DNA from: Chloroflexota bacterium
Lineage (GTDB): Bacteria > Chloroflexota > Dehalococcoidia > UBA2979
DNA length: 64,000 bases
Assembly: GCA_003670575.1 (NCBI GenBank)
Contig: QWRD01000001.1
Span: 1 to 64,000 of the forward strand
Direction: 5' to 3'
Position 1 is the stretch's first letter. Each line of letters opens with the position of its first letter. The translations under genes were made by a program, and so were the position numbers. Below, piece after piece: positions 62,566 through 64,000 of this stretch. The notes beneath the pieces were generated by a model. It did not search any database and was not told where the DNA came from. It was given only the letters and a program-made list of their open reading frames with translations.

Positions 62566-63618
62566 CTACTGGGTGGCGGCGCGCCGAGGTGCGAGCTCGC
62601 CGAGGCGGCAGAGCAGCAGTTCCAGCGCGAGTGCGTCTTCCAGCTTCCCGGTCTTTACGGCGTGGTCGGCGTATTCCGCCTCGCGCAGTCCGCGTTCGGC
62701 GGCAGCACGGCCCAGGCTACCGGCCTGCCGCACCAACTTTGTCAGTGGGAATGAGCTCGTGACCCCGGTCGCCTGACCGATCGCGGGTTGCGGCGCTCGC
62801 TGCTCCAGCAGTTCTGCCGCGCGCACGAGGTTTCGCAACTGTCGCGCGATCATGACGAGGATCACCGGGGGCTGGTCGCTGCCGTCCTCCAGCATTTGGC
62901 GAAGCAGGCGCAGCGCAACGGCGGTGCGACCCTCGACGGCCGCATCCACGAGGTCGAACATGCCGGCCTGCCGGGCGGCTGTGGTGAGTGCGCGCACATC
63001 GTTGACGGTCACGGGACGACCGTTCGCGTACTGGCCGAGCTTCTCCACCTCGGAGGCGATTGACCACAGGTTGGCGCCGATCAGCTCGGCCAACGCCTCG
63101 GCGGCGTCGCGTTCGATCGGGATGCCGCGGGTGGCGGCGCGCTCCATCACCCAGCGCACCACCTCGTTGCCGTTGGAGCCTCGCGTGCTGAGCTCGCGGA
63201 ACTCGCGCAGCTCCGCGCCCGCCACCGCGCGCAACGCGCGCAGCAGTGGCGAGCGATCGAGGGTGGTGCGGTCGTCGCGGTCCGATCCGCGCTCCAGCAG
63301 CAGCAGGTGGTTGGTCGGTGGCATCAGCGGCAGGAAGTCGAGCAGCGGCTGCCAGTGGTCGAGCACGCCCTTTCGCGAGCCGAGCGTGGTGACCAGTCCT
63401 TCCACGATGACCAGCCGCGCGTTGGCGAGGAAGGGCATGGCGGAGAGGTGCTGGATCACCTCGCCGGTGGTGAGTCCGCGCGGCGGGAGCGTGGTGGTGT
63501 TGGTGCTGAGCATGCCGTCGGTATCGAGCGTGGCGCGGAGTTGGAGCACCGCCTCGTGCAGCCGGAAGTCGTCCGAGTCGGTGTACACCGCCAGCGAGCC
63601 CGTGTAGAGGTGCAGCAT
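62566..63618 (-). CDS. holA: DNA polymerase III delta subunit
   Basis: The delta subunit opens the sliding clamp as part of the clamp loader. The 350-residue product follows the HolA pattern: LPPRGLTTGEVIQHLSAMPFLANARLVIVEG near the N-terminus, LRALRAVAGAELREF, the AAA lid part ALAELIGANLWSIASEVEKLGQYANG, and the C-terminal collar domain (ILVMIARQLRNLVRAAELL). Normal length. Confidence 0.9.
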   Translation of the reverse strand: MLHLYTGSLAVYTDSDDFRLHEAVLQLRATLDTDGMLSTNTTTLPPRGLTTGEVIQHLSAMPFLANARLVIVEGLVTTLGSRKGVLDHWQPLLDFLPLMPPTNHLLLLERGSDRDDRTTLDRSPLLRALRAVAGAELREFRELSTRGSNGNEVVRWVMERAATRGIPIERDAAEALAELIGANLWSIASEVEKLGQYANGRPVTVNDVRALTTAARQAGMFDLVDAAVEGRTAVALRLLRQMLEDGSDQPPVILVMIARQLRNLVRAAELLEQRAPQPAIGQATGVTSSFPLTKLVRQAGSLGRAAAERGLREAEYADHAVKTGKLEDALALELLLCRLGELAPRRAATQ

Positions 63619-63634
63619 CAGTCGGCGTTCCGCA

Positions 63635-63937
63635 TCAATCGAGGTCCAATCGCCACCCGAAGTACGTGGTGATGGTGGTCACCAGGAAGATCGGGACCCC
63701 CGGCCAGCGCAGCGTCTCCAGGAACGGCGCGAGACCCGGTTCTGGTGCCGCTGCGCCGTCGTACCCGGCCCACAACACCGCGAGGGCGATCCCGGGGATG
63801 GGGAGCCACCAGGTGAGCCATGGCTGGCCATCGTCCAGCATGGCGGAGCGCAGTTGGCCATCGCTCGCGTGGCGGCGGCCGAGCGGCTCGTCGTCGTCCT
63901 CGTCCTGCTCGTCAAACTCGTCCGCAGCCACGCCCAC
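63635..63937 (-). CDS. Small two-span membrane protein, function unknown
   Basis: The 100-residue product has an acidic N-terminus (DEFDEQDEDDDEP) and two hydrophobic segments (WLTWWLPIPGIALAVLWAGY and VPIFLVTTITTYFGW). No family recognised. The GTG start at 63937 is a best guess; GTG 63931 is in frame too. It lies 16 nt upstream of holA and may be co-transcribed. Confidence 0.55.
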   Translation of the reverse strand: MGVAADEFDEQDEDDDEPLGRRHASDGQLRSAMLDDGQPWLTWWLPIPGIALAVLWAGYDGAAAPEPGLAPFLETLRWPGVPIFLVTTITTYFGWRLDLD

Positions 63938-64000
63938 CCCCGTATTCCATCGTAGGGGTCGAGGTGGCGCGGTGCTACGCCGGATGGCCGACGAACGCGC

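Overview
The window is high-GC bacterial chromosome, mostly coding, and probably from a flagellated member of the Chloroflexota (Dehalococcoidia- or Tepidiforma-like). That placement is an inference from gene order (S10-spc-alpha block ending rpoA-rplQ-truA-rplM-rpsI), zinc-type S14/L36/S4, many GTG starts and the mix of metabolic genes. No 16S rRNA is present to confirm it.

Layout. 1-17.9 kb (+): the end of tuf, then one ribosomal superoperon from rpsJ to rpsI with secY, adk, map, infA, rpoA and truA embedded. Many genes overlap by 1-4 nt, and the block ends at a perfect hairpin. 18-21.7 kb (-): sugar-phosphate and nucleotide-sugar genes (isomerase, phosphohexomutase, nucleotidyltransferase). 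21.8-28.7 kb (-): a methionine-cycle and adenine-salvage run (metK, ahcY, a GNAT acetyltransferase, mtnP, apt) with a PEP-utilising-type protein upstream. 28.8-34.5 kb: a methyltransferase, plsX, a CsoR-type repressor divergent from trxA, trxB and a GT-C-like membrane protein.

34.5-40 kb is an insertion-sequence graveyard: at least three IS3-type remnants and one frameshifted IS5-type transposase. They surround a transaldolase and a CPBP membrane protein with eroded motifs. 40.3-43 kb (-): nucleotide-sugar epimerase, an oxidoreductase-like protein and a CBS-domain protein.

43-53.8 kb carries flagellar filament functions: two paralogous flagellins, a transglycosylase with an M23-like tail, flaG and fliD, interleaved with mgtE, a flavin reductase, tRNA-His and a lipoprotein. 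FliA-type promoter motifs recur, and both flagellin leaders carry the same small hairpin with GGA in its loop, which suggests shared post-transcriptional control. 53.8-64 kb: two-domain nitrilase plus FAH hydrolase, a CysS/MshC-type ligase, a CNNM transporter, a coiled-coil/ATC-hydrolase pair, NUDIX plus LmbE-type deacetylase, lexA with a palindromic promoter, holA and a small membrane protein.

The most interesting points are the CsoR-type operator shared by divergent csoR and trxA promoters, the twin flagellin leader hairpins, the MshC-like ligase close to an LmbE deacetylase, the broken FliD C-terminus, and the altered zinc-finger spacing in S14. No CRISPR array, prophage or canonical defence system was seen.
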